From Candidatus Kryptonium thompsonii (GTDB taxonomy: Bacteria; Bacteroidota; Ignavibacteria; Kryptoniales; Kryptoniaceae), in contig LDXX01000004.1 of the NCBI GenBank assembly GCA_001442925.1, positions 251,001 through 315,000 of the forward strand: a stretch of DNA of 64,000 nt, in the 5' to 3' direction. Position numbers and translations under genes: made by a program. The notes under the pieces are model-generated. The model had not been told where the DNA came from. It saw only the letters and a list, made by a program, of their open reading frames with translations, and made no database searches. This document shows positions 8,903 through 16,005 of this stretch, piece after piece. How positions within the stretch are numbered: position 1 is the stretch's first letter; each line of letters begins with the position of its first letter.

Positions 8903-8938
8903 ATATCGCAATATAAAAATATTTGAATATAGCGATAT
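8903..8938. promoter_or_regulatory. Palindromic operator, probably for the ArsR-family regulator
   Basis: Inverted arms ATATCGCAATAT (8903-8914) and ATATAGCGATAT (8927-8938) match at 11 of 12 positions around a 12-base AT-rich centre. The site starts one base after the -10 box and runs into the ATG of the first ArsR gene. ArsR/SmtB proteins commonly bind AT-rich dyads of this size at their own promoters, so autoregulation is the simplest reading. Confidence 0.72.
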
Positions 8939-9236
8939 GGATTTGAAGAAGTTGAAAGATTTGGACTTTGCCGAAGAGGCGGAGATATTGAAAATTCTTG
9001 GTCACCCAACTCGGTTGAAAATCATATGTGGTATAATTGAACAAGATTTATGTGTGGGTGATATAGGTAATTGCCTTGATGAACCGCAACCCAAAATTTC
9101 TCAACATCTCGCTTTGCTGAGGGCAAAGGGCATTGTGAAGGCGGAAAGGGATGGATTAAATATAAAGTATAGAGTTGTTCATCCGCTCGTTATAAAAATT
9201 GCCAAAATCCTTGAAAAGGAAAAATTGAAGAGCTGA
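8937..9236 (+). CDS. ArsR-family regulator with a non-canonical cysteine set
   Basis: 99 residues, a winged helix-turn-helix of the ArsR/SmtB type: ILGHPTRLKIICGI at the start of the domain, recognition helix PKISQHLALLRAKGIV, and the wing ERDGLNIKYRV. Where metal-sensing ArsR has ELCVCDL, this protein has DLCVGDIGNC: C39 is kept, the second cysteine is Gly, and C46 follows seven residues later; C31 is nearby. A dithiol or persulfide switch is possible and would suit the genes downstream. No Shine-Dalgarno is obvious. The ATG lies inside the operator. Confidence 0.88.
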   Translation: MDLKKLKDLDFAEEAEILKILGHPTRLKIICGIIEQDLCVGDIGNCLDEPQPKISQHLALLRAKGIVKAERDGLNIKYRVVHPLVIKIAKILEKEKLKS

Positions 9237-9244
9237 GGGTTGGT

Positions 9245-9526
9245 ATGAGGGAAAAAGTGTTTGATTATACGCAAATGGCGGAAACATTAAAAGTTCTTGG
9301 GCATCCAGTTCGCCTTAGAATAATTAGTGAATTAATTGGCTCTGATAAAACTGTTTCCGAGCTGTGGCATTCTGTTGGTCTTCCGCAGTCACTTGTTTCG
9401 CAACATCTTTCGATTTTGAGACATAGCGGGATTATAAAGAGTGTTCGAAAGGGCAGGTTGGTTTATTATTCAGTGGTAAGTCCAATTGCAGTTAGAATTT
9501 TAAATTTAATTCAAAAACAAAAATAA
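9245..9526 (+). CDS. Second ArsR-family regulator, cysteine-free
   Basis: 93 residues, again a full ArsR winged helix (KVLGHPVRLRIISEL; QSLVSQHLSILRHSGII; RKGRLVYYSV). It contains no cysteine at all, so it cannot use the metal or thiol sites of typical ArsR sensors. It starts eight bases after the first regulator. It could form heterodimers with the neighbour, respond to another ligand, or control a different promoter. Likely a tandem duplication that has diverged. Confidence 0.87.
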   Translation: MREKVFDYTQMAETLKVLGHPVRLRIISELIGSDKTVSELWHSVGLPQSLVSQHLSILRHSGIIKSVRKGRLVYYSVVSPIAVRILNLIQKQK

Positions 9527-9544
9527 AAAGGAGGGATTCAAGTT

Positions 9545-10219
9545 ATGTTTCTTGATGCTGACGACAGGGAAGAATTGAAGAAAAGATTTGAGGAAAATCT
9601 GGCTAATAAGGTCAAATTAATTCATTTTACTCGTGAGCTTGATTGTCAATATTGTAGAGAAACAAAGCAACTTCTGACAGAACTCGCTGAACTTTCTGAT
9701 AAAATTCAGTTGGAAATTTATAACTTCTACACAGACGAGGATAAGGTAAGGGAATTCAAAATAGATAAAGTTCCTGCAACTGTCATCGCAAGTGAAAACA
9801 AAGATTATGGGATAAGGTATTTTGGTATCCCTTCAGGTTATGAATTTGCATCGCTTTTGTCGGACATTGAAATGGTTTCCCGTGGAGCTTCAGGCTTAAG
9901 TCAAAGGAGCATTGAAAAAATAAAGGAAATTGATGTTCCGGTTCATATCCAAGTTTTTGTGACGCCAACATGTCCATATTGTCCAAGCGCAGTACATCTT
10001 GCACATCAACTTGCAATGGAAAATGATTTAATCACTGCAGATATGATAGAGGCAATTGAATTCCCAGATCTTGCCGAGAAATATATGGTAATGGGTGTTC
10101 CTAAAGTTGTGATGAACGATGTCTATTACTTTGAAGGTGCGTTGCCCGAAAGACATTATGTCGATAAAGTTGTTGAAGCAGCGAGAAAAACCAAAGAAGC
10201 ACTTAAACAACAAAATTAA
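9545..10219 (+). CDS. Protein disulfide oxidoreductase (two glutaredoxin-like domains)
   Basis: 224 residues made of two thioredoxin-fold halves with active sites C34-Q-Y-C37 and C143-P-Y-C146 (TPTCPYCPSAV). Each half has its cis-proline (DKVPATV and MGVPKVV). This is the PDO architecture of hyperthermophilic archaea and thermophilic bacteria, which makes and isomerises disulfides in the cytoplasm and can take electrons from thioredoxin reductase. A strong AAGGAGG at 9528-9534 precedes the ATG. Followed within eight bases by the CoA-disulfide reductase gene, which may keep it or low-molecular thiols reduced. Confidence 0.92.
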   Translation: MFLDADDREELKKRFEENLANKVKLIHFTRELDCQYCRETKQLLTELAELSDKIQLEIYNFYTDEDKVREFKIDKVPATVIASENKDYGIRYFGIPSGYEFASLLSDIEMVSRGASGLSQRSIEKIKEIDVPVHIQVFVTPTCPYCPSAVHLAHQLAMENDLITADMIEAIEFPDLAEKYMVMGVPKVVMNDVYYFEGALPERHYVDKVVEAARKTKEALKQQN

Positions 10220-10227
10220 GTTAAACT

Positions 10228-11592
10228 ATGGCTGAACGACTCGTTGTAATTGGTGGCGTTGCTGCTGGGATGAGCGCAGCAAGCAGAGCTCGAAGGTTAA
10301 GACCTGATATGGAGATCACTGTTTTTGAAAAAAGTGGGTTTGTTTCGTATGGTTCGTGTGGTTTGCCATATTTTATCTCTGGTATAATAAAAGCGCCAGA
10401 AAATTTGGTTGTTTATGATGCAAAATTTTTTAAAGAGAAAAGAAACATTGATGTTTTTGTCCATCATGAGGTTTTGAAGATATTTCCTGCGAAAAGAACA
10501 ATTCTTGTTAAAAATCTTGAAAATGGTAAAGAATTTGAAGTCGGATATGATAAACTTGTGATTGCAACTGGTGCCAGGGCTGTAAAGCCAAATATAAAAG
10601 GGATTGAGCTTAAGGGTATCTTTACAGTTAGATTCCTTGAGGATGGAATCAAGATAAAGGAGTTCATCAGTGAAAACTCTCCGCGAAAGGCTTTGATAGT
10701 TGGAGCTGGATATATAGGTATGGAAATGGCTGAAGCGCTTGTTTCACTTGGAATGGATGTGACAATTGTTGAGCAAATGCCAAATATACTTGGGACAATG
10801 GATGAAGAGATAAATGAAATTGTCGAGCAGGAACTTCAAAGAAACGGTGTAAAGCTTTTAAAGTCTGTCTCCGTTAATGAATTTATTGGAGAGAATGGAT
10901 ATGTTAAAAAATCAGTTTTAAGTAATGGTCAGGTGATTGACGCTGAGCTTGTTGTGGTTGGAGCTGGAATAAAACCAAACTCTGAAATTGCGAAGGAAGC
11001 TGGGATTGAAATTGGGAAGACAGGGGCGATAGCGGTAAATCAAAGGATGGAGACAAATATACCTGGAATTTACTCCGCTGGCGATTGTGCAGAAGTTTAT
11101 CATCTTGTTTTAAATCGCCCAGTTTACATTCCCCTTGGAACCACAGCGAACAAACAGGGGAAAATCGCTGGTGAAAATGCTGCTGGCGGGAATGCAGTTT
11201 TTAAAGGTATTGTTGGGACGGCGGTGTTTAAGGTTTTTGATTTGGAGGTGGCGAGAACCGGAATCTCTGAAAAGCAAGCAAAATCTGAAGGGTTTGATTA
11301 TGTTGCAACTTTGATCGAGCATGGTTCAAGAGCACATTATTATCCTGGTGGAAGCAAGATAAGGGTTAAACTTATTGCAGATAGAAAGACTGGGCGTTTG
11401 CTTGGGGCTGAAATGGTTGGAAAAGATGGCGTTGCTAAAAGAATTGATGTTTTTGCGACAGCAATTCATGCGAAATTGAGTGTTGATGAAATTTCTGACC
11501 TTGATTTAAGCTACGCACCACCGTTTGCACCTGTATGGGATCCAATTTTGATTGCTGCAAATGACCTTGAAAAGAAAATAAAGAGAAATTAG
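10228..11592 (+). CDS. CoA-disulfide reductase / NAD(P)H-dependent persulfide reductase family flavoprotein
   Basis: 454 residues of the class III pyridine nucleotide-disulfide reductase family. FAD motif VVIGGVAAGMSAASRARR near the N terminus, the single redox cysteine C44 in SYGSCGLPYF, the NAD(P)H motif VGAGYIGMEMAEALVSLG around 159-176, and the second FAD motif GIYSAGDCAE. A single Cys44 is the mark of CoA-disulfide reductase, NADH oxidase and NAD(P)H sulfur/persulfide reductase. No C-terminal rhodanese or SirA domain is attached. The sulfur-handling neighbours favour CoA disulfide or persulfide reduction over oxygen reduction. Confidence 0.88.
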   Translation: MAERLVVIGGVAAGMSAASRARRLRPDMEITVFEKSGFVSYGSCGLPYFISGIIKAPENLVVYDAKFFKEKRNIDVFVHHEVLKIFPAKRTILVKNLENGKEFEVGYDKLVIATGARAVKPNIKGIELKGIFTVRFLEDGIKIKEFISENSPRKALIVGAGYIGMEMAEALVSLGMDVTIVEQMPNILGTMDEEINEIVEQELQRNGVKLLKSVSVNEFIGENGYVKKSVLSNGQVIDAELVVVGAGIKPNSEIAKEAGIEIGKTGAIAVNQRMETNIPGIYSAGDCAEVYHLVLNRPVYIPLGTTANKQGKIAGENAAGGNAVFKGIVGTAVFKVFDLEVARTGISEKQAKSEGFDYVATLIEHGSRAHYYPGGSKIRVKLIADRKTGRLLGAEMVGKDGVAKRIDVFATAIHAKLSVDEISDLDLSYAPPFAPVWDPILIAANDLEKKIKRN

Positions 11593-11597
11593 CTTTT

Positions 11598-11846
11598 ATG
11601 GAGCAGAAACAACCAAAAGTTATAATTTTTACAACTCCAACCTGCCCATGGTGTAGAGCAGCAAAACAATACTTCATGCAAAAGAAGGTGAAATTTACTG
11701 AAGTTGATGTAACAAAGGATCAGCGTGCGGTTAAAGATTTGATTCGTCTCACAGGTCAAACTGGCGTACCTGTAATTTTGATAAATAATCGTCCTGTTGT
11801 CGGATTTGACAGGACAAAAATTGATCAATTACTTGGGTTAAAATAA
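11598..11846 (+). CDS. Glutaredoxin-like protein
   Basis: 82 residues, a minimal glutaredoxin fold: TTPTCPWCRAAKQYF with active site C16-P-W-C19, cis-proline segment TGVPVILINNRPVVGFD, and the closing helix. The size and FD motif are those of NrdH/GrxC-type proteins reduced by thioredoxin reductase or glutathione-like thiols. Six bases downstream of the CoA-disulfide reductase gene, so probably co-translated and perhaps reduced by it. Confidence 0.9.
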   Translation: MEQKQPKVIIFTTPTCPWCRAAKQYFMQKKVKFTEVDVTKDQRAVKDLIRLTGQTGVPVILINNRPVVGFDRTKIDQLLGLK

Positions 11847-11883
11847 AACTTAAAATAAAAACAAAAATAAGATTGGAGAAAAA

Positions 11884-12159
11884 ATGAAGATTAAACCACT
11901 TGATGACAGAATTCTTATCGAACCACTTGAAGAGGTTGAATCAAAGACAAGTTCTGGGATTATAATTCCAGACACGGCAAAAGAAAAACCAAGGGTGGGG
12001 ATCGTCATCGCTGTTGGCACCGATGAGGATTTACAATCAAAGATTAAAGTCGGTGATAAGGTTCTGTTTGCAAAATATGGCGGTGAGGAGATTGAAATGA
12101 ATGGGAAAGAATACAGGATTGTTTCCAGAAGCGACATACTCGCAGTAATTGAGGATTAG
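11884..12159 (+). CDS. groS: GroES co-chaperonin, without a groEL neighbour
   Basis: 91 residues with complete GroES features: PLDDRILIEP at the start, the mobile loop KTSSGIIIPDTAKEKP that docks on GroEL, GDKVLFAKYGGEEI, and the closing SDILAVIED. No groEL is adjacent; the next gene encodes a NifX-like protein. groES is normally the first gene of groESL, so this is either a second specialised copy placed under redox/sulfur control or a relocated sole copy. A GGAG ribosome site lies nine bases before the ATG. Confidence 0.93.
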   Translation: MKIKPLDDRILIEPLEEVESKTSSGIIIPDTAKEKPRVGIVIAVGTDEDLQSKIKVGDKVLFAKYGGEEIEMNGKEYRIVSRSDILAVIED

Positions 12160-12180
12160 AAAATTAATTCTTGATTAGTT

Positions 12181-12546
12181 ATGAAAATTTCAATCCCAAC
12201 AGATGACGGCGAGCATGTTTCCGAAGCCTTTGGGCATGCTCGCTACTTTTGGATTCTGGACACAGATACTCATGAAACAGATCTAAGAAATAATATTGAG
12301 ATGCATAATACTCATGAACACATGCATTCTATACATGATCATGGAAGACATAAAAGGGCGGAGATAATAGCTGAGATTTTGAAGGATGTTGAGATTATAA
12401 TTACATCTCATATTGGGAAACCAATGATTGATAAGATGCTTTCGGAGGGAAAAGTAATTTATATTGCTCCGAAGAAAATTAAAATATCGGATGCCTTAAG
12501 TTTATATTTTAACGGACAACTTAGGAAAATAAAACAAGAAGCTTGA
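12181..12546 (+). CDS. NifX/NifB-C-terminal-like (dinitrogenase FeMo cofactor family) protein with a His-rich loop
   Basis: 121 residues. It opens with MKISIPTDDGEHVSEAFGHARYF, the standard beginning of the Nitro_FeMo-Co family, and ends with EIIITSHIGKPMIDKMLSEG and a LYFNGQLRK tail. Between them residues 36-58 are packed with histidine (TDTHETD, HNTHEHMHSIHDHGRH), a likely metal-binding loop. No nif genes are in the window. Stand-alone family members are thought to bind iron-sulfur or other metal clusters. It ends one base before the SQR-like gene, so the pair is tightly linked. Confidence 0.85.
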   Translation: MKISIPTDDGEHVSEAFGHARYFWILDTDTHETDLRNNIEMHNTHEHMHSIHDHGRHKRAEIIAEILKDVEIIITSHIGKPMIDKMLSEGKVIYIAPKKIKISDALSLYFNGQLRKIKQEA

Positions 12547-12547
12547 T

Positions 12548-13750
12548 ATGGCAAAAATACTTGTTCTCGGTGGCTCATTCGCTGGTCTTACAGCGGCGCT
12601 CGACTTAAAAAGAAAACTTAAAGATAAAGCAGATATAACGGTCATCTCAAAGACGAAAAATTTTGTATTTATACCTTCGCTAATTTGGGTTCCGTTTGGA
12701 TGGAGGAAACCCGAAGATATTTCTTTTGAGATTAAGCCAATGCTTGAAGATCGTGGTATTAATTTTATTCATGCTGAGGCAACGAAAATTATTCCTGAAA
12801 AGAATCAAGTTGAAACGACAGCTGGAACATATAATTATGACTTTCTTTTGATCGCTACAGGTCCCGATTTAAATTTTTCAGAGGTAGAGGGACTTGGTCC
12901 ACATAATGGTTATACGACATCTATTTGCACCGTTGATCATGCGCTTCATGCTGGCAAGAAATGGGATGAATTTATCAAGGAGCCAGGACCAATCGTAATA
13001 GGAGCGACACAAAAAGCAAGTTGTTTTGGCGCAGCTTATGAGTATGTTTTTAACATTGAATACGCAGCGAGGAAAGCTGGGATAAGGGATAAGGTGAGCA
13101 TCACATTCGTGACGGCTGAGCCATTTCTTGGGAATTTTGGAATAGGTGGAGTTGGAAATTCTCAAAAGATGACCGAATTTTTCTTCAAGAAGCTTGGCAT
13201 TCGTGGAATTACAAATGTAGCGATTGAGAAAATAACAGAGGACAAAATTTATCTCTCAAATGGTGAAGTTCTTCCGTATAAATATGCTATGATAATTCCA
13301 CCGTTCCTTGGTGTTAAAGCAATTCGTGATTCGGGGATTGGAAACGAAGCTGGATTTATACCAGTTGATGATACGTACAAACATATAAATTATGATAATA
13401 TCTATGCAGCTGGTGTTGCAGTTGCTATAAAGTATCCTGAACCGACGCCGATACCAATTGGGGTTCCTAAGACTGGTTATATGTCTGAAGTAATGGCAAG
13501 GGTTGCTGCTGACAATATTGCATCAAGGGTTCTTGAGACAAATCATGCGAAAAAACTTAAATTTGAAGATATAGCGCCACTTTGTGTTATGGACACTGGA
13601 AATATGGGCGTTCTTTTCATTGCGAGCAGGGTCTTTAAGCCGAGAAAGTATCATATACTTTTCCCAGGTCCATGGTCACACTGGGTTAAAGTATGGTTTG
13701 AGAAGTATTACCTTTGGAAAATGAGGAATGGTTACTCTCAATTGCCGTAG
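12548..13750 (+). CDS. sqr: Sulfide:quinone oxidoreductase-like flavoprotein
   Basis: 400 residues with FAD motif VLGGSFAGLTAALDL at 5-19. Three cysteines, C127 (SICTVDH), C159 (KASCFG) and C346 (PLCVMDTG), sit where characterised SQR enzymes have theirs (about 128, 160, 356); the last two would form the sulfide-oxidising disulfide/polysulfide bridge. The C-terminal third (PGPWSHWVKVWFEKYYLWK) is amphipathic and could contact the membrane. SQR oxidises sulfide to sulfane sulfur and passes electrons to quinone, which the MenA gene nearby could help supply. Flavocytochrome c sulfide dehydrogenase or a type II NADH dehydrogenase is less likely. Confidence 0.85.
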   Translation: MAKILVLGGSFAGLTAALDLKRKLKDKADITVISKTKNFVFIPSLIWVPFGWRKPEDISFEIKPMLEDRGINFIHAEATKIIPEKNQVETTAGTYNYDFLLIATGPDLNFSEVEGLGPHNGYTTSICTVDHALHAGKKWDEFIKEPGPIVIGATQKASCFGAAYEYVFNIEYAARKAGIRDKVSITFVTAEPFLGNFGIGGVGNSQKMTEFFFKKLGIRGITNVAIEKITEDKIYLSNGEVLPYKYAMIIPPFLGVKAIRDSGIGNEAGFIPVDDTYKHINYDNIYAAGVAVAIKYPEPTPIPIGVPKTGYMSEVMARVAADNIASRVLETNHAKKLKFEDIAPLCVMDTGNMGVLFIASRVFKPRKYHILFPGPWSHWVKVWFEKYYLWKMRNGYSQLP

Positions 13751-13823
13751 GGTGATTGAATTTCAATAAAAAATTGCTTATTTTTAACCAATAAATTTTA
13801 GCGAAACATTTCCGAAACTTCGG

Positions 13824-13852
13824 TTGTTATTAAATTATGAATCGGTTTATTT
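13824..13852 (+). promoter_or_regulatory. Weak candidate promoter before the zinc-ribbon gene
   Basis: TTGTTA (13824-13829), 17 bases, TTATTT (13847-13852). It lies in the 128-base gap after the SQR gene. The boxes are poor, and the gap might instead be transcribed through from the ArsR promoter. Confidence 0.28.
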
Positions 13853-13878
13853 AAAAACTTAAGAATGGAGATAGTATT

Positions 13879-14127
13879 GTGATTACGACACCTGTAAATA
13901 AGCAAAAGGCAAGGGTAATTGGGATGGTTATAACGGACTGTCCTAATTGCAAAAACCAAATCTTTCTTGAAAAGCAAAGCGTAAAGATATGCCCGTATTG
14001 CGAGGCGGAAGTTCACTTGGACATTGAAAATATCGATGTTCGTGTTTGGGCGCTTGTCCCTGAAAGACCCGCTCGCAGAAGAAGGAGAAGAAGTAAGACC
14101 GAAGATATTGACTTTTTAACAAATTAA
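13879..14127 (+). CDS. Small zinc-ribbon protein with an arginine-rich tail
   Basis: 82 residues from a GTG start; an internal ATG at residue 16 is an alternative. C21-x2-C24 and C38-x2-C41 (DCPNCKN and ICPYCEA) form one zinc ribbon. The C-terminal part has RPARRRRRRSKT, a strongly basic patch that could contact nucleic acid. Not recognised as a named family. It sits between the SQR gene and DUF2892 within the island, which suggests a regulatory or metal-handling role without proving it. Confidence 0.7.
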   Translation: MITTPVNKQKARVIGMVITDCPNCKNQIFLEKQSVKICPYCEAEVHLDIENIDVRVWALVPERPARRRRRRSKTEDIDFLTN

Positions 14128-14143
14128 TTCAGGGAGTTAACCA

Positions 14144-14338
14144 ATGAAGGTAAATGAAGCAACATGGGATAGGGTCTTGCGTGTAATCGTTGGTCTTTTT
14201 CTTCTTTCATTCTTGATTTGGATGGAAGGAAATTCAAAATATTGGGGATTAATCGGGCTTCTTCCGCTTATAACTGGGCTTGTCGGTTATTGCCCAGCAT
14301 ATTCGCTTTTTAAGATTTCCACTCGTAAAGAGTCTTAA
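14144..14338 (+). CDS. DUF2892 (YgaP-like) small membrane protein
   Basis: 64 residues. NEATWDRVLRVIVGLFLL starts the first membrane segment and GLIGLLPLITGLVGYCPAYSLF the second, with C50 in the conserved GYCPAY motif. DUF2892 proteins or domains are often joined to, or encoded beside, rhodaneses (as in YgaP), and several such operons are controlled by ArsR-type persulfide sensors. A rhodanese lipoprotein is present further down the island. A terminator follows directly. Confidence 0.85.
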   Translation: MKVNEATWDRVLRVIVGLFLLSFLIWMEGNSKYWGLIGLLPLITGLVGYCPAYSLFKISTRKES

Positions 14339-14360
14339 ACTCGGGGAGTTGGGATTTTCA

Positions 14361-14383
14361 AAGCCCCGAATTTTTCGGGGCTT
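14361..14383 (+). terminator. Rho-independent terminator inside the redox island
   Basis: AAGCCCCGAA (14361-14370), loop TTT, TTCGGGGCTT (14374-14383): a perfect 10-bp stem followed by a short T-containing tail (CTTTG). It ends the ArsR-to-DUF2892 unit 22 bases after its last stop. The tail is imperfect, so read-through into the thioredoxin gene 26 bases later is possible. Confidence 0.8.
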
Positions 14384-14408
14384 CTTTGTAAAATAAAAAC
14401 TTTGAAAC

Positions 14409-14801
14409 ATGTTTGTATTTTATATTCTTGTAGGTGTGCTTCTATTTTTTATTTTAATGAACCTAAGTGTTGTGTTAAGAGCGAAGTTAAAGAAAGGTCG
14501 TTTGGTTCCCAATATTGGTGAGGAAATTGGTAGAGCGATTGATAAAGGTGAAAAAGTTATACTTTACTTTTATAGCCCAACCTGCTCCGCCTGCAAAGTT
14601 CAAACCCCAATAATTGATAAACTTATCAACTCTGGAAATGGCAAAGCAAAGATATTTAAGATTGATGTGAGTAGAGATGTAAATGTTGCCTTAAAACTTG
14701 GGGTTATGGGGACGCCTTCAACCGTAGTGATTGAAAATGGCAAAATTAAAGAATTTTTAGTTGGAGTTAAATCTGAAAATATATTAAGGAGGTTCTTATG
14801 A
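14409..14801 (+). CDS. Membrane-anchored thioredoxin
   Basis: 130 residues. Residues 1-24 form a transmembrane anchor; the rest is a thioredoxin fold with active site C59-S-A-C62 (YSPTCSACKVQTP) and cis-proline GVMGTPSTVV. The CSAC site is unusual compared with CGPC and may shift the redox potential. Lys/Arg after the anchor suggest a cytoplasmic domain by the positive-inside rule, though this is uncertain. Overlaps the next gene by four bases (ATGA), so translation is coupled. Confidence 0.85.
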   Translation: MFVFYILVGVLLFFILMNLSVVLRAKLKKGRLVPNIGEEIGRAIDKGEKVILYFYSPTCSACKVQTPIIDKLINSGNGKAKIFKIDVSRDVNVALKLGVMGTPSTVVIENGKIKEFLVGVKSENILRRFL

Positions 14802-15181
14802 AATATGGGATTTCAAAACCCGTGAACTTGACTTATGAAGAGGCTGTTAGTAAAGTTACTGAGGAATTAAAAAAAGAAGGCTTTGGCGTTTTAACTACCA
14901 TAGACGTTAAAGAGACGCTAAAGAAAAAACTTGATGTTGATTTTGACAAATACATAATACTTGGCGCTTGCAATCCCCCTTATGCCTATAAAGCTTTACA
15001 AGCCGAGTATGAACTTGGGCTTATACTTCCATGTAATGTTATAGTTTATGAAAAAGATGGGAAAGTTACTGTGTCCGCATTTGATTCGATGGTAATGGCA
15101 GAAATAATTGATAATCCGAAATTGAGAGAGATTGCACTTGAGGTTAGAGAGAAGATAGAACGAGTTATTCAGAACGTTTAA
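14798..15181 (+). CDS. DUF302-family protein
   Basis: 127 residues. VTEELKKEGFGVLTTIDVKETLKKKL and ILGACNPPYAYKALQAE followed by GLILPCNVIVYE are the hallmark of DUF302, a small alpha/beta domain of unknown function that recurs beside sulfur, arsenic and redox genes. Two cysteines (GACNPP and LPCNV) are conserved in the family and could be redox active or bind a ligand. Translationally coupled to the thioredoxin gene. Confidence 0.88.
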   Translation: MKYGISKPVNLTYEEAVSKVTEELKKEGFGVLTTIDVKETLKKKLDVDFDKYIILGACNPPYAYKALQAEYELGLILPCNVIVYEKDGKVTVSAFDSMVMAEIIDNPKLREIALEVREKIERVIQNV

Positions 15182-15203
15182 AAAACAAGTTGAAAAAGGG
15201 AAA

Positions 15204-15797
15204 ATGAAGAGAAAAAATCAGAAAAGTAGAACAGAGCTACTTCCAATAATTGGATTTATAATTTTAATCTTCACAATTGGTTATCTTGGCTATACTGCGA
15301 AGAACGCAGATAAAACCAAAGCTGATGAAGAAAACTATTCTACGATTGGAACTGCCTTAGCAAGTGTTCCTTCCGATTCAAAGCCAGCTCCTGATTTTGA
15401 ACTTCCAGATGTCAATGGGAAAAAGGTTAAGCTGTCAAATTTTAAAGGTAAGATAATTATCCTTGATTTTTGGGCTACTTGGTGCCCACCTTGTAGAGCT
15501 GAAATACCTGGCTTTATCGAGCTTTATAAGAAGTATAAAGATAAAGGCGTTGAAATAATTGGTATTTCACTTGACGAGGGTGGAGTAAAGGATGTCTTGC
15601 CATTTATGAAGGAATTCGGGATCAATTACACAATTTTAATTGGTAACTATAAAGTGACGCAGGATTACGGTGGAATTCGTGGGATACCGACGACTTTTGT
15701 AATCGATAGGAAGGGTAATATAAGAGCAAAATATGTGGGGTATCGCCCAAAGGAAGTTTTTGAAAGAGATATAATCATGCTTTTAAATGAAAAATGA
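15204..15797 (+). CDS. TlpA/ResA-type membrane-anchored thiol-disulfide oxidoreductase
   Basis: 197 residues: an N-terminal anchor (about 12-31), a linker, then an AhpC/TSA-type thioredoxin domain starting PAPDFELPDVNGKKVKLSNF. The active site is C94-P-P-C97 (FWATWCPPCRAEIP), and GIRGIPTTFVIDRKG carries the cis-proline. Such proteins act outside the membrane and reduce disulfides, often in cytochrome c maturation. The DUF3365 protein with its CxxCH heme site in the same gene cluster would be a plausible client. Confidence 0.92.
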   Translation: MKRKNQKSRTELLPIIGFIILIFTIGYLGYTAKNADKTKADEENYSTIGTALASVPSDSKPAPDFELPDVNGKKVKLSNFKGKIIILDFWATWCPPCRAEIPGFIELYKKYKDKGVEIIGISLDEGGVKDVLPFMKEFGINYTILIGNYKVTQDYGGIRGIPTTFVIDRKGNIRAKYVGYRPKEVFERDIIMLLNEK

Positions 15798-15993
15798 AGT
15801 TGTAAAATCATTTTATTTAACTCTTCCAAAGTTTGAAGATAAATTTGTGCGAAGATGTTCTAAGTGCGGAAACGAGATGATATTTATCAGAAGATGTTGT
15901 GGTGATAACGAGGTTTGGCGATGTGAAAAGTGTGAATATGTTGAAAAAGAAGTAAATCAAAACATCTGGTATTATTATATTTGGGCAAAATAA
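15787..15993 (+). CDS. Small cysteine-rich zinc-ribbon protein
   Basis: 68 residues. C24-x2-C27, C37-C38 and C46-x2-C49 (RRCSKCGNEM, RRCCGDN, WRCEKCEY) would make one zinc ribbon plus an extra vicinal cysteine pair. It overlaps the end of the TlpA gene by 11 bases, good evidence that it is translated. No family recognised. The CC pair is unusual for a structural ribbon and could be redox active. Confidence 0.72.
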   Translation: MKNEVVKSFYLTLPKFEDKFVRRCSKCGNEMIFIRRCCGDNEVWRCEKCEYVEKEVNQNIWYYYIWAK

Positions 15994-16005
15994 ACTTGGT
16001 TTTGC

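Noticed and set aside
12181-12546. Evidence for nitrogen fixation from the NifX-like gene
   Set aside because: No nifHDK, nifB or nifE/N is seen; the family has many members unrelated to nitrogenase.
13755-13767. Palindrome ATTGAATTTCAAT after the SQR gene
   Set aside because: Too short and AT-rich to distinguish from chance in this sequence, and not associated with promoter boxes.
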